A stretch of 44,003 nt of DNA. Source: Bacteroidota bacterium (GTDB lineage: Bacteria > Bacteroidota > Bacteroidia > Bacteroidales > PUMT01). The notes below the pieces were generated by a model. The model saw nothing but the letters and a program-made list of their open reading frames with translations. It made no database searches and was not told the origin of the DNA. Below are positions 7,814 through 17,738 of this stretch, one piece after another. The position numbers and the translations under genes are program-made. Every line of letters begins with the position of its first letter. Position 1 is the stretch's first letter. The stretch covers positions 1 to 44,003 of the forward strand of contig PUMT01000023.1 of the NCBI GenBank assembly GCA_003551495.1. The letters are read 5' to 3'.

Positions 7814-8556
7814 TCTCCCATAGCCTTTATAACTTCATCGGTTATATCAAGGTTGTGGTAAACATTCTGGACATCATCGTCATCTTCAAGCTCTTCTATT
7901 ATTCTGAGGACTTTAACTGCTTCTTCAGTATCAAGTTGCTTGTATTCCATGGGTATTCTCCTGAGTTCTGCATTTTCAGGTTCCACCTCAAGGGCTTCCA
8001 GTTTTTTTCTGACCTTTCCGAATGCTTCAAGCGAAGTTGTAATAACAAGATAACCATCTTCATAATCCAGGTCTTCAGCACCGGCGTCAATAACTTCCAG
8101 CTCAAACATCTCTGCATCCCCGGTCTTTTCATTCGGGACTGTTATAATCCCTTTCCTTTCAAAAAGAAAACCAACCGAACCGTTTGTTGCAAGATTGCCG
8201 CCCCTTTTGTTAAAAATTGCCCTGATATTGCCCACCGTACGCAAATTATTGTCTGTCAGAGATTCAATAAATACCGCTATCCCGTTAGGGGCATAGCCCT
8301 CGTATGTTACCTCCTGAAGGTCGGAAGGATCCCTGTCAGCTTTATTGATTGCACGTTCAATATTGTCCTTGGGCATATTTGCACCCTTGGCATTTGCAAT
8401 AGCCAGCCGGAGCCTGGGGTTGGATTCCGGGTCCGGTCCTCCTTCCCTCACTGCAATATCGATCTCTTTTACAAGGCTTGAAAAGATCTTGGAACGTTTT
8501 GCATCCTGGGCTCCCTTCTTCCTTTTTATGGTTGACCATTTACTGTGTCCTGACAT
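7810..8556 (-). CDS. yebC: YebC/PmpR (TACO1) family protein
   Basis: A 248-residue member of the YebC/PmpR/TACO1 family, beginning MSGHSKWSTIKRKKGAQDAKR, a diagnostic N-terminus. It also has ANMPKDNIERAI and the TYEGYAPNGIAVFIE block. Family members were described as DNA-binding regulators, and more recently as ribosome-associated factors that help translation of difficult, proline-rich stretches. The gene ends 4 bp inside the convergent transporter gene. It is divergent from miaB across a 204-bp spacer that carries candidate -7 boxes in both directions. Confidence 0.95.
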   Translation of the reverse strand: MSGHSKWSTIKRKKGAQDAKRSKIFSSLVKEIDIAVREGGPDPESNPRLRLAIANAKGANMPKDNIERAINKADRDPSDLQEVTYEGYAPNGIAVFIESLTDNNLRTVGNIRAIFNKRGGNLATNGSVGFLFERKGIITVPNEKTGDAEMFELEVIDAGAEDLDYEDGYLVITTSLEAFGKVRKKLEALEVEPENAELRRIPMEYKQLDTEEAVKVLRIIEELEDDDDVQNVYHNLDITDEVIKAMGD

Positions 8557-8676
8557 TGTAAGTTATTTTCGTTTTATTACGTTTTGAAAGCTGAGTTAAT
8601 TATTGTAAAAATAATTTTTTTACCTGAGTTTCTATGAAAAATTATCTGTACAGGGTTCCCTAAATTAAACGAAAAT

Positions 8677-8684
8677 CAAAGTTA
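8677..8684 (-). promoter_or_regulatory. Candidate -7 element for yebC
   Basis: TAACTTTG on the minus strand fits TAnnTTTG. It lies about 120 bp upstream of the yebC ATG. No good TTG was seen 19-21 bp further upstream, so this is only a candidate. Confidence 0.35.
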
Positions 8685-8733
8685 TTTTGAAATATAAGAT
8701 GTTATTTGGCGTTAATTAACGGCATCAAAATAT

Positions 8734-8741
8734 TAACTTTG
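8734..8741 (+). promoter_or_regulatory. Candidate -7 element for miaB
   Basis: TAACTTTG fits the Bacteroidota TAnnTTTG consensus and lies 19 bp before the miaB ATG, so the transcript would have a very short leader. The nearest TTTG upstream (8705-8708) is about 25 bp away, longer than the usual 19-21. Confidence 0.4.
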
Positions 8742-8760
8742 CAACAATATTGCCGGATAT

Positions 8761-10143
8761 ATGTCATATAACAACAATACAGAGAACAAACCTGAATCAT
8801 CAAACGAAAGACGTAAGCTGTTTGTGGAAACATTCGGTTGCCAGATGAATGTCAGCGACAGCGAAGTAGTTGTTTCGGTATTGAGAGGAACGGGTTTTGA
8901 ACTGGCGGAAAACCCGGGTGGTGCAGATGTTATTCTTGTAAACACCTGTTCCATAAGGGAAAATGCAGAAAAAAGAGCAGTTAACAGGATACGGCAACAC
9001 CTGGGCGAAAAGAAAAGACGCCGCGGGGTGATAGTTGGAGTTATAGGATGCATGGCTCAGCGGCTTAAGGAACAGTTCAGTGAAAACGGCATACAGGTAG
9101 ATATAATTGCCGGACCGGACTCCTACCGGGATCTTCCCTCGCTTATAGCTGAAGCAGGTACAGGACAGCAGGCGGTAAATATTTTGCTGAGCCGGGAAGA
9201 AACCTACGCAGATATCAGTCCCGTCAGAATGGATAAAAACGGGGTCTCCTCATTCGTGTCGATTATGCGCGGATGCAATAACTTTTGTTCATATTGTGTT
9301 GTCCCCCATACACGCGGAAGGGAACGCAGCAGGGACCCCGGCTCTGTAATCCGTGAGGCAGGGGAGCTGGTGGATGCCGGCTACAGGGAGGTAACACTGC
9401 TTGGACAAAATGTTAACTCATATCTCTGGAGAAACAGCAGTAACGGCGAGAAGGTTGATTTTGCCATGCTTATTGAGCGGGTAGCACTTGAACTTCCCGG
9501 GATGAGAATACGGTTTGCAACATCTCACCCCAAAGACCTTAGTGACAAGCTGCTCCACACAATATCGCGTTACAGTAATATTTGCAAACATATTCACCTT
9601 CCTTTGCAATCAGGCAGCTCAAAGATATTAAAGCTGATGAACAGGGGATACAGCCGCGAAAAATACCTGGAAAGGGTCGGGGCGGTAAGGGAGATAATCC
9701 CTGAGTGCTCACTTTCTACAGATATAATAGCCGGCTTCTGCTCCGAAACTGAAGAAGACCACCTTGCAACACTTAGCCTGATGGAAGAGGCCGGATTTGA
9801 CTTTGCCTTTATGTTCAAATACTCCGAAAGGCCAGGCACCGGTGCAGCAAAAAATCTGGACGACAATGTTCCGGAAGAAGTCAAAATCCGCAGGCTTAAC
9901 GAAATAATTGAGCTGCAGAACAGGCTCTCATTTGAAAGTAAAAAAACTGACAAAGGGAAGATCTTTGAAGTCCTTGCAGAAGGAGCCTCGAAAAAATCCC
10001 CTTATGACCTTACAGGACGTACATCACAGAACAAGGTTGTTGTTTTTCCTGCAGAAAACCACAAGTCCGGTGATTATGTCAATGTTGAAATAACCGGCTT
10101 TACCTCGGCAACACTAACCGGAAAGGCTAAAAATAAAAGCTGA
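8761..10143 (+). CDS. miaB: tRNA-2-methylthio-N6-dimethylallyladenosine synthase MiaB
   Basis: A radical-SAM methylthiotransferase that converts i6A37 to ms2i6A37 in tRNAs reading codons starting with U. At 460 residues it has the normal three parts. An N-terminal UPF0004 domain has three cluster cysteines (Cys27 in FGCQMN, Cys63 in NTCSIRE, Cys97 in IGCMAQ). The radical-SAM motif CNNFCSYC has Cys172/176/179, and a C-terminal TRAM domain includes TGRTSQNKVVVFP. Two [4Fe-4S] clusters are needed, so the suf operon in this window would supply it. Its last 17 bp overlap the end of the convergent outer-membrane gene. Confidence 0.97.
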   Translation: MSYNNNTENKPESSNERRKLFVETFGCQMNVSDSEVVVSVLRGTGFELAENPGGADVILVNTCSIRENAEKRAVNRIRQHLGEKKRRRGVIVGVIGCMAQRLKEQFSENGIQVDIIAGPDSYRDLPSLIAEAGTGQQAVNILLSREETYADISPVRMDKNGVSSFVSIMRGCNNFCSYCVVPHTRGRERSRDPGSVIREAGELVDAGYREVTLLGQNVNSYLWRNSSNGEKVDFAMLIERVALELPGMRIRFATSHPKDLSDKLLHTISRYSNICKHIHLPLQSGSSKILKLMNRGYSREKYLERVGAVREIIPECSLSTDIIAGFCSETEEDHLATLSLMEEAGFDFAFMFKYSERPGTGAAKNLDDNVPEEVKIRRLNEIIELQNRLSFESKKTDKGKIFEVLAEGASKKSPYDLTGRTSQNKVVVFPAENHKSGDYVNVEITGFTSATLTGKAKNKS

Positions 10144-10819
10144 AGCTTGCCCATGCTGGAAACCCTACCGGGAAAGTCTTTGCAATATCCTTTGAGTTTA
10201 TAAAAGCCAGGTCAAATGAGGTGTTCTCCCCGATAAAGCGAATTCCGTATGTAAAAAGAGCATATACGTCATCATCCGACAAAAAGACCCAGTTTTCGCT
10301 TACAAGGCCAATCCTCTGGGATAACCTGGTCATTCCACTGATAGTCAGCGATGGTTGTGATGACAATTCATCCTGTAAAAAAGCCCAACCCGCTCCAAGG
10401 GAAATATTGCTGCGATTGAAATCGTATGTGAAAACCCCGTATGCTATCCCTCCTTGCGCCTCACTTGCCAGAACCGATGCATTAAGATAATGAACACCTG
10501 CTCCAACCGATATGTTTTCAGAAAGTTCAAACCCTAATTTTGGAAGCACCAGCAGTATTGGGTTCCCGCTGAAAGTGGAAATAGCTTCGAATCCCAATCC
10601 CAATGAAAACCAGTCAGTTACCCCATAATGAGCCGAATTGAAAAAAACCAGAACATTCTGGTAATAACCTGTTCCCTGTGGTATATTCCTGCCTGTTTGA
10701 CTTATAAGGTATCTTTCGGTTGACGGGTCACTGTACCAGTCATCAGAACCCTGCTGCGCGGCAACACCTGTTGAGAAGATGAAAAGAACCGCAATAATTA
10801 GAATTTTTTGCCTGTTCAT
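10127..10819 (-). CDS. Predicted outer-membrane beta-barrel protein, unknown function
   Basis: A 230-residue protein with a signal peptide (MNRQKILIIAVLFIFSTGVAAQ). The rest is alternating hydrophobic and small/polar strands rich in Gly, Ser and aromatic residues, ending in ASFSFYF. A C-terminal Phe is typical of outer-membrane barrels. Segments such as DWFSLGLGFEAISTF and ISVGAGVHYLNASVL look like successive strands. No named family was recognised. It follows aspS on the same strand after 130 bp, and its end overlaps the end of miaB. A hairpin sits directly before the start codon. Confidence 0.65.
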   Translation of the reverse strand: MNRQKILIIAVLFIFSTGVAAQQGSDDWYSDPSTERYLISQTGRNIPQGTGYYQNVLVFFNSAHYGVTDWFSLGLGFEAISTFSGNPILLVLPKLGFELSENISVGAGVHYLNASVLASEAQGGIAYGVFTYDFNRSNISLGAGWAFLQDELSSQPSLTISGMTRLSQRIGLVSENWVFLSDDDVYALFTYGIRFIGENTSFDLAFINSKDIAKTFPVGFPAWASFSFYF

Positions 10820-10821
10820 AT

Positions 10822-10841
10822 CTGAAAATTTTTATTTTCAG
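10822..10841 (-). promoter_or_regulatory. Palindrome directly before the outer-membrane protein start
   Basis: CTGAAAAT and ATTTTCAG form perfect 8-bp arms around a 4-nt loop. The structure ends 2 bp before the ATG at 10819, so in RNA it would lie over the ribosome-binding region; as DNA it could be an operator. No function can be assigned from sequence alone. Confidence 0.45.
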
Positions 10842-10949
10842 GCAATTTAAAAAAGAATTGAATAAAATGCAATTTAATCTTCTTTCCGGCGTGGTAGTTA
10901 TGGGAGTTTTGAAACCGGACTTAAAAGTGCAGTCAGCCGGTGACTAAAC

Positions 10950-12704
10950 TCATTCCTCATCAATAATCCTCATTTTTAACTCTTTAAGCTGTGCGGGAGA
11001 GACCGGTGAAGGTGTATTGATCATAACATCGCGCCCGGCATTGTTCTTTGGAAATGCTATATAATCGCGGATTGATTCGGATCCGCCAAAAAGGGCAACC
11101 CAACGGTCAAACCCAAATGCAACCCCACCGTGTGGCGGTGCACCATAACGGAAAGCATCAATAAAAAACCCGAACTGATCACGGGCTTCGTTTTCAGTAA
11201 ACCCCAAAACTTCAAACATCTTTTTCTGCAGGCTGGAATCGTGTATCCTTACAGAACCTCCTCCTATCTCAACACCGTTAATAACCAGGTCATATGCATT
11301 AGCCCTGACCCGGGCAGGTTCTTTGTCAAGCAATTCAATATCCTCATTTTTTGGAGAGGTGAACGGGTGGTGCATTGCATAAAACCTTTCTGTTTCATCA
11401 TCCCATTCCAGCAGGGGGAAATCAACAACCCACAACGGGGCAAACTCACCCTCTTTTCTCAAACCCAGATCATCTCCTGCCTTAAGCCGCAACTCACACA
11501 AAGCCTTAAGTGTTGCCTCCCTGTCCCCTGCAAGTATCAGAAGAAGGTCACCTTCACGGGCATCAAAATAGTCCATCCAGTCACTTATCTGTCCGGCTGA
11601 AAAAAATTTGTCAACAGAAGACTTGAAAGAACCGTCTTCATTGAACCTTGCATAAACCATTCCCTTTGCCCCTATCTGGGGCTTCTTCACAAAGTCTGTA
11701 AGCAAATCTATCTGCTTCCTGGTAAAAGATGCACCGCCCCTCACACATATCCCCCCGGTATAGGCAGCATCTTCAAATACGGCAAAACCTCCGCCCTTTA
11801 CAATATCTGTCATTTCCCTGATCTTCATTCCAAAACGAATATCCGGCTTGTCGGTTCCGTAACTTTCCATGGCTTCACTGTAGGGAATCCGGGGAAAAGG
11901 CCCGTTAAAAGCAACCCCCTTTACTTGCATGAAGAGATGTTTGGTAAGCCCCTCAAATGTTTTCAGCACATCATCCTGGTTAACAAATGACATTTCACAG
12001 TCCACCTGGGTAAACTCCGGTTGGCGGTCGGCTCTCAGGTCCTCATCCCTGAAACACTTAACTATCTGGAAATAGCGGTCATACCCTGAAACCATAAGAA
12101 GCTGCTTGAACATTTGGGGTGACTGCGGAAGGGCGTAAAATTCACCCGGATTGATCCTCGAGGGCACTATGTAATCGCGGGCTCCTTCGGGTGTGGACTT
12201 GATCAGTACTGGAGTTTCAACCTCAATAAATTCCATTGAACTGAGATATGACCTTATTTCTGATGCCATTTTATGGCGCAGCAACAAATTATTTTTCAAT
12301 GGTTCCCTGCGAAGGTCGAGATACCTGTATTTCATTCTGAGCTCTTCACCACCGTCGGTTTCATCCTCAATGGTAAAGGGAGGTAATTCTGAAGGATTGA
12401 GCACACTAAGGCTTACTGCTTCAATTTCAATTTCGCCGGTAGGTAAATTGGGATTTTTATTGCTGCGTTCACGCACTTTCCCGTTAACAGATATAACATA
12501 TTCCCTCCCGAGATTCCTGGCTTCGGTGCAGAGGCGGGAATCTCCCTCCATATCGAATACAAGCTGTGTTATACCATACCGGTCACGCAGGTCTGTAAAT
12601 GTCATGCCCCCGAGGTTGCGGGACCGCTGGACCCATCCGCATAATGTCACCTCCTTACCGGCATCTTTCAGGTTAAGCTCTCCGCAAGTGTGTGTTCTGT
12701 ACAT
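10950..12704 (-). CDS. aspS: Aspartyl-tRNA synthetase
   Basis: A bacterial-type class II aminoacyl-tRNA synthetase charging tRNA-Asp (and possibly tRNA-Asn in a non-discriminating enzyme). Its 584 residues hold the N-terminal OB-fold anticodon-binding domain ([23 protein letters not shown]), class II motif 2 ([20 protein letters not shown]) and the bacterial GAD insertion. Motif 3 ([11 protein letters not shown]) follows near the C-terminus, before the RDYIAFPKN segment. The ATG at 12704 gives the normal [10 protein letters not shown] start. The gene is divergent from tadA across about 100 bp. A possible promoter is TTG, about 21 nt, TATTTTCG on the minus strand. Confidence 0.97.
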   Translation of the reverse strand: MYRTHTCGELNLKDAGKEVTLCGWVQRSRNLGGMTFTDLRDRYGITQLVFDMEGDSRLCTEARNLGREYVISVNGKVRERSNKNPNLPTGEIEIEAVSLSVLNPSELPPFTIEDETDGGEELRMKYRYLDLRREPLKNNLLLRHKMASEIRSYLSSMEFIEVETPVLIKSTPEGARDYIVPSRINPGEFYALPQSPQMFKQLLMVSGYDRYFQIVKCFRDEDLRADRQPEFTQVDCEMSFVNQDDVLKTFEGLTKHLFMQVKGVAFNGPFPRIPYSEAMESYGTDKPDIRFGMKIREMTDIVKGGGFAVFEDAAYTGGICVRGGASFTRKQIDLLTDFVKKPQIGAKGMVYARFNEDGSFKSSVDKFFSAGQISDWMDYFDAREGDLLLILAGDREATLKALCELRLKAGDDLGLRKEGEFAPLWVVDFPLLEWDDETERFYAMHHPFTSPKNEDIELLDKEPARVRANAYDLVINGVEIGGGSVRIHDSSLQKKMFEVLGFTENEARDQFGFFIDAFRYGAPPHGGVAFGFDRWVALFGGSESIRDYIAFPKNNAGRDVMINTPSPVSPAQLKELKMRIIDEE

Positions 12705-12810
12705 TTACCTAATTTTTGTTATCTTGCGAAAATAAGAAGAATTTTGCACTTACTTCAAGTACCCTATAAAAATATCAACGCAAGTTCCCCGTAATACTGC
12801 AAATATTAAA

Positions 12811-13263
12811 ATGGAATTACTCTCTCCGGATGATGATCACTTCATGAAGGAAGCACTCAAGGAGGCACAAAAAGCCTTTGACAGGGATGAAGTCCCGGTC
12901 GGTGCGGTCATAACCTGCAATCAAACTATAATTGCACGTGCACACAATTTAACCGAAACACTGAATGATTCAACTGCACATGCAGAAATGCAGGCTCTGA
13001 CTGCTGCTGCAAACTACCTTGGTTCAAAATACCTGGTTGACTGCACACTTTATGTTACCCTTGAGCCTTGTTCCATGTGCGCAGGAGCTGCTTACTGGAC
13101 TCAGATAAGCAGGATAGTGTACGGAGCAAAGGATGAAAAAAGGGGATATACCAAAACAGGGGGGAATATTCTGCATCCCAAAACATCGGTAACATACGGA
13201 TCGATGGAAAGGGAATGTTCGGTATTGCTTGAGAATTTCTTTAAAAATATCAGGAAACGTTGA
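12811..13263 (+). CDS. tadA: tRNA-specific adenosine deaminase TadA
   Basis: A 150-residue zinc-dependent deaminase that converts A34 to inosine in the anticodon of tRNA-Arg. The zinc ligands and catalytic residues are all present: His57 and Glu59 in HAEM, and Cys87 and Cys90 in PCSMCAG. Length and the YVTLEPCSMCAGA context fit TadA better than cytosine or guanine deaminases, though these relatives share the fold. The S9 peptidase gene follows after 58 bp. Confidence 0.88.
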   Translation: MELLSPDDDHFMKEALKEAQKAFDRDEVPVGAVITCNQTIIARAHNLTETLNDSTAHAEMQALTAAANYLGSKYLVDCTLYVTLEPCSMCAGAAYWTQISRIVYGAKDEKRGYTKTGGNILHPKTSVTYGSMERECSVLLENFFKNIRKR

Positions 13264-13321
13264 ATTGTTAATCAGAAGAAATCAGTTAAATTAACCTTTA
13301 TAAAAACCAAATGTCAAAAAA

Positions 13322-16180
13322 ATGAAAAAGAATTATCGTTCAGCAATCAGACTTGTTGTCCTGGCATCATTGCTTTTTTTTGCAGCGGGCAATTTTGTTA
13401 GCGGACAGAAAGAGCTGCCGCCTGTCACATGGTATGATGTGCCTGACTGGAAGCATATTCCCGGAGGGTCTGTAACCATGTCCAATGACGGAAACTGGTT
13501 TGCCTACTGGTACAGTCCCAATGCAGGCAACTCCGAACTTATTCTTCAGCACACCCTGGATGAAGAGATCAGGGAAGTGTTCGATATAGGTGAGACCAGG
13601 GGAGGAGGAGCAAACGCAATCAGGTTCAATGAGACCTCAGGGTTTATTGCCTTCCTGGTTTACCCAACTGAAGAGGAGAGGAAAAGAGCTTCACGCGACA
13701 ACCCTCCCCAAAACAACCTGAAGCTTGTTGACCTTGATAACATGGAGAAAAAGGTTTTTGAAAAAGTAAACAGCTTTTCCTTTTCCGGAGAGAACCCTGA
13801 CTGGCTGGCCGTTCACCTGTCAACCCCCCAGCCCTCACGCAGCAACGATGCAGGAAGCGGTACAGATCTTCTTGTATACGAACTGGAAAGCGGGAACGTA
13901 CTTAATTTCGGGAATGTGTCATCCTACAGCTTTGATAAAAAAGGCCGCTGGCTTGCATGGCTTATAGATTCTTACGGCAAGTCGGGCAACGGTATTCATT
14001 TCCTGAACCTGGAAACGGGGAATGTGATACCTGCAGAAAGCGGGAAGGCAAGTTACAGGTATCTGAACTGGAATGATGATGGTGACGGACTTGCAGTTTT
14101 AAAAGGTGTTGAGGATGAAGGCTGGGAGGATATGCTTTACAGTATAGTTGCTTTCAGGAATTTTGACGGAAAACCTGTAAAAGTTGAATACAACCCTCAC
14201 GAGGATGAGGATTTTCCTGAAAATATGACCATTAGTCCAAACAGGGCACCAGGATGGTCTGATGATATGCGTTCACTCTTCTTTGGTATCCATATGGCCG
14301 AAAAGAAGGAAGAAAAAGATGACACAGATGAAGACCAGGAGAACGGTGATCCCGGAAGAGCTACATTGGGTGAAAGTGATGAAGAGAAACCTGAGGTTGT
14401 TATCTGGCACTGGCAGGATGACAGGCTGCAATCTGTTCAGCAGAGAAGGGAAAACCAGGACAGAAATTTCAGCTATCTTTCGGTATATCACATTGATGAA
14501 AGCCGCTTTGTCCAACTGGCCGATGATTATATCAGGAGTGTGAATGTTGCATCAAACGACATTTTTGCCCTGGGAACTGACAACAGCAAATATCAGCTTA
14601 TGGCCGGACTGGATGGGCGCAATTATGCAGACATATATCTGATAGATGTAAAAACAGGTGAAAAGGAGCTGCTTCTTGAAAGACACCGCATGCTTGGCGG
14701 ACTCAATATTTCTCCTGACGGGAACAGCTTTTTGTTTTACAGGGAAGGCAACTATTACAGCTGGGATTTCATTTCCGGAGATGAGGTCAACATTACCCGT
14801 AACGTCCCCACTCACTTCACTAATGACAGATTCGACCGCAATGTCAAATACCCTCCCACGCCTGCATGGGGGTGGACAAGTGATTCAGAAGAAGTTTTAA
14901 TACGCGATAACTGGGATGTCTGGAAAATATCGGCCAATGGAAAGAGGTTTGAAAACCTGACCCGGAACGGTGCAGAAAACAGATGGATATACCAGATGCG
15001 TTTCCGGCTCGATCCTGGTGAAGAAGGGATAGACCTTGATGATCCCATGTATATAAGGGTATTCGACGACATAAGCAAACGAAGCGGTATTGCAAGAATT
15101 GACGGGGGAAAGCCCGGCGCCCGGATCCTGATGATGGACGATGCACAATACGGAATGCTTGGCAAGGTGAAAGATAAGGATATATTCTACTACACAAGGC
15201 AAACAGTAACCGATCCCCCGGATTACTACATAACCCGCAGAGATGACCTTTCCGGAGCCGAACAGGTCACCCGGATATATCCTGAACAGGAAAATTTTGC
15301 CATGTCACCAGGTTCCAAACTTATCTCCTTTGTAAGTGACAGAGGCGACACACTTGATGCCGCACTTTTCCTGCCGGCAGGATATGAAGAGGGGAAAGAA
15401 TATCCCACAGTGGTCTACATATACGAACGCCTGACACAGGGACTGAACAGCTATACAAGGCCTGCACTTCCCGGCGGCGGATTTAACCGCTCAGTCTATA
15501 CCAGCAACGGTTATGCAGTGCTGATGCCCGATATCGTATATGAAATGAATGACCCCGGTATGTCCTCTGTATGGTGCGTTCTGCCTGCAGTTGATGCTGC
15601 CATTGAAACAGGGATAGTTGATCCCGACAGGATAGGTATACACGGTCACTCGTGGGGAGGGTATCAGACATCGTTTCTGATAACACAGACAGATATTTTC
15701 AAAGCTGCAGTTGCAGGTGCTCCACTAACCAATATGATAAGCATGTATAGTCTTATCTACTGGAACACAGGCAGTACCAACCAGCCAATATTTGAAAGCA
15801 GTCAGGGCAGGTTTTATGGCGGTTACTGGGATCACTGGGAGGCCTACAAACGTAATTCGCCGGTCTATTTTGCGGAAAATGTTGAAACTCCCCTTCTGCT
15901 TATGCATAACGATAAAGACGGTGCAGTGGATTTTACCCAGGGTATAGAATATTACAATACACTGAGAAGACTGAAAAAGCCGGTTATTATGCTTCAGTAT
16001 CCCGGAGAAAACCATTCGGTTGCCAGAAGGCCCAACAGGATTGACTATGCATTCAGGATGATGGAGTTCATGGATCATTACCTTAAGGATGCGGATGCAC
16101 CTGACTGGCTTGAGAAGGGTATTCCGCTTCTGGAGATGGAAGACCACCTGAAACAACGCCCTGCCATCCTGAACAGGTAG
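13322..16180 (+). CDS. Secreted S9 family (prolyl oligopeptidase-like) serine peptidase
   Basis: A 952-residue exported peptidase with a signal peptide (MKKNYRSAIRLVVLASLLFF..., cleavage near VSGQ). A long beta-propeller-like region follows, and then an alpha/beta-hydrolase domain. The catalytic triad is visible: Ser777 in GHSWGGYQT, Asp866 in HNDKDGAV and His898 in GENHSV. The linker at about residues 320-355 is acidic and low in complexity (EKKEEKDDTDEDQENGD). Such periplasmic or outer-membrane-associated peptidases degrade peptides for nutrition in Bacteroidota. The product could be a dipeptidyl- or acylaminoacyl-peptidase; the exact cleavage specificity is unknown. A strong terminator follows. 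Confidence 0.9.
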   Translation: MKKNYRSAIRLVVLASLLFFAAGNFVSGQKELPPVTWYDVPDWKHIPGGSVTMSNDGNWFAYWYSPNAGNSELILQHTLDEEIREVFDIGETRGGGANAIRFNETSGFIAFLVYPTEEERKRASRDNPPQNNLKLVDLDNMEKKVFEKVNSFSFSGENPDWLAVHLSTPQPSRSNDAGSGTDLLVYELESGNVLNFGNVSSYSFDKKGRWLAWLIDSYGKSGNGIHFLNLETGNVIPAESGKASYRYLNWNDDGDGLAVLKGVEDEGWEDMLYSIVAFRNFDGKPVKVEYNPHEDEDFPENMTISPNRAPGWSDDMRSLFFGIHMAEKKEEKDDTDEDQENGDPGRATLGESDEEKPEVVIWHWQDDRLQSVQQRRENQDRNFSYLSVYHIDESRFVQLADDYIRSVNVASNDIFALGTDNSKYQLMAGLDGRNYADIYLIDVKTGEKELLLERHRMLGGLNISPDGNSFLFYREGNYYSWDFISGDEVNITRNVPTHFTNDRFDRNVKYPPTPAWGWTSDSEEVLIRDNWDVWKISANGKRFENLTRNGAENRWIYQMRFRLDPGEEGIDLDDPMYIRVFDDISKRSGIARIDGGKPGARILMMDDAQYGMLGKVKDKDIFYYTRQTVTDPPDYYITRRDDLSGAEQVTRIYPEQENFAMSPGSKLISFVSDRGDTLDAALFLPAGYEEGKEYPTVVYIYERLTQGLNSYTRPALPGGGFNRSVYTSNGYAVLMPDIVYEMNDPGMSSVWCVLPAVDAAIETGIVDPDRIGIHGHSWGGYQTSFLITQTDIFKAAVAGAPLTNMISMYSLIYWNTGSTNQPIFESSQGRFYGGYWDHWEAYKRNSPVYFAENVETPLLLMHNDKDGAVDFTQGIEYYNTLRRLKKPVIMLQYPGENHSVARRPNRIDYAFRMMEFMDHYLKDADAPDWLEKGIPLLEMEDHLKQRPAILNR

Positions 16181-16221
16181 AAATAAACTATCTGAATTTC
16201 TGCCATGTAAGGCAGCCCTTC

Positions 16222-16257
16222 AAAAAAATCCCCCTGCCGCAGCAGGGGGATTTTTTT
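16222..16257. terminator. Bidirectional intrinsic terminator between the S9 peptidase and malic enzyme
   Basis: A run of seven A, the perfect 9-bp stem TCCCCCTGC/GCAGGGGGA with loop CGCA, then seven T. The hairpin has a T-tail on both strands and lies 42 bp after the S9 peptidase stop and 30 bp after the malic enzyme stop. It can end both convergent transcripts. Confidence 0.95.
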
Positions 16258-16286
16258 CTTTTGTGCAATTCAAAGCAAAGGTGGAA

Positions 16287-17738
16287 CTATGATACTTCCT
16301 TCACTGCCCAGTCAAACGCTTTTTCAACCATATCGGCAGGCGGCTGCTTTATAAAACCGTCTTCAATGAGTTTATGAGTCATATTGCGCGCCAGCTCAAT
16401 ATCTTCCTGTGCTTTATTGTAAGCTTCCTCCCAGGTCATCGTTTTACGGGCTACACCATCTTTTATTGCCTGCATGGCAACATCGGCCGCTTCATGTGCA
16501 AATACACCGTGCTCATCCATTGTAGGGATAATACTTTCTGTGGTTATGCCTCTCTTTTCTGCAAATTCGGCAAGTGAGTAAGCAGCTGCAATTGCCATTT
16601 CATCGGTTATGGCACTGGCATTGACAAGCAACGCTCCCTTGAGTATTCCCGGGAACCCCAGGGAATTATTAACCTGATTAGCAAAATCGCCCCTTCCGGT
16701 GGCAGTTATGAAAGCCCCTGCTTCCTTCGCCAGATAGGGGTATATTTCAGGAACCGGGTTGGCACAGGCAAATACGATCGGTTTGTCAGCCATCCTTTTG
16801 ATCAGCTCAGCATCAAAGCTTGGCCCGGGCTTTGAAAGACCCACAAAGGCATCAGCACCATTCAGGGCTTCCTCCAGTGTGTCAACATGGTCAGGATTGG
16901 TTGCGGTGCAAACTTCCCATTTGGGATAGTATCTCGGGTCGTCCTCAATATCTTTCCTGTTTTTGTGAAGTCCGCCTTTGGAATCCAACATTATAGTCTT
17001 TTTGGGATCAAACCCTGCCTTGAACATTATCCTGGCTACGGCCGTATTTGAAGCTCCTGCACCGAGCAGTACTATTTTTGAATCTTCATTCTTCTTACCG
17101 GCAAGCTTAAGTGCATTTATCAATCCGGCCAAAGTAACACAAGCAGTTCCCTGGGCATCATCATGCCATACGGGTATGTCGCACTCCTCCCTGAGCGTAT
17201 CAAGAACCTTGTAGCAGTTGGGATTCGAAATATCCTCAAGATTTATTCCGCCGAAGCTGTATTGAACCATTTTAACGAACTCAATCATCTTGTCAGGATC
17301 GTTTTTGCCATCTTTTCCGCGACTGTCAATACATAAAGCAATTGCATCCACTCCTCCCAGATATTTCATGAGGAATGCCTTACCTTCCATTACACCAAGT
17401 CCGCCGGGAGGTGTGCAGTCGCCGTCTCCCAGCACCCTTGTTGAGTCACTTACCACTGCCACAAGATTTCCCCTGTTCGAGAGATCATACGAAAGATCAT
17501 TATTGTCTCTTATCTCTGTGGATACTTTTGAAACACCGGGTGTGTACCAAACATTGAACCAGTTAAAGCCTATTACAGGAGCTTTTGGTATTGTTTGCAT
17601 TTTCCCCTTGTAAAAATCATGTGATAGCAGAGCAAGTTTCTTCAAAAATAAAGTTTTAGCTTTTGCCTTTTGCTCTTCTGTGAAATTATCCGGAAAGGAT
17701 TCATTCAAATTGTCGAGGTTCAGGTTAATTTTTGCCAT
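16287..17738 (-). CDS. NAD(P)-dependent malic enzyme (oxaloacetate-decarboxylating)
   Basis: Oxidatively decarboxylates malate to pyruvate with NAD or NADP and a divalent metal. The 483-residue protein has the malic N-terminal domain (WYTPGVSKVSTEI, GDGDCTPPGGLGVMEGKAFLMKYLGGVDAIALC), the metal/catalytic block PVWHDDAQGTACVTLAGLINAL, and the NAD-binding Rossmann motif VLLGAGASNTAVARI. GRGDFANQVNNSLGFPGILKGAL is also typical. It lacks the phosphotransacetylase extension of long MaeB forms. It lies between a bidirectional terminator and a 372-bp spacer, so it is probably a single-gene transcript. Cofactor choice cannot be read with certainty. Confidence 0.93.
   Translation of the reverse strand: MAKINLNLDNLNESFPDNFTEEQKAKAKTLFLKKLALLSHDFYKGKMQTIPKAPVIGFNWFNVWYTPGVSKVSTEIRDNNDLSYDLSNRGNLVAVVSDSTRVLGDGDCTPPGGLGVMEGKAFLMKYLGGVDAIALCIDSRGKDGKNDPDKMIEFVKMVQYSFGGINLEDISNPNCYKVLDTLREECDIPVWHDDAQGTACVTLAGLINALKLAGKKNEDSKIVLLGAGASNTAVARIMFKAGFDPKKTIMLDSKGGLHKNRKDIEDDPRYYPKWEVCTATNPDHVDTLEEALNGADAFVGLSKPGPSFDAELIKRMADKPIVFACANPVPEIYPYLAKEAGAFITATGRGDFANQVNNSLGFPGILKGALLVNASAITDEMAIAAAYSLAEFAEKRGITTESIIPTMDEHGVFAHEAADVAMQAIKDGVARKTMTWEEAYNKAQEDIELARNMTHKLIEDGFIKQPPADMVEKAFDWAVKEVS

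Noticed and set aside
7855-8481. 208-residue plus-strand open frame
   Set aside because: It lies wholly opposite yebC, whose product is an unmistakable family member; the antisense product resembles no known protein.
8606-8630. AT-only hairpin followed by T-run before miaB as a terminator
   Set aside because: The stem is only A/T pairs and no plus-strand gene ends upstream; likely base composition.
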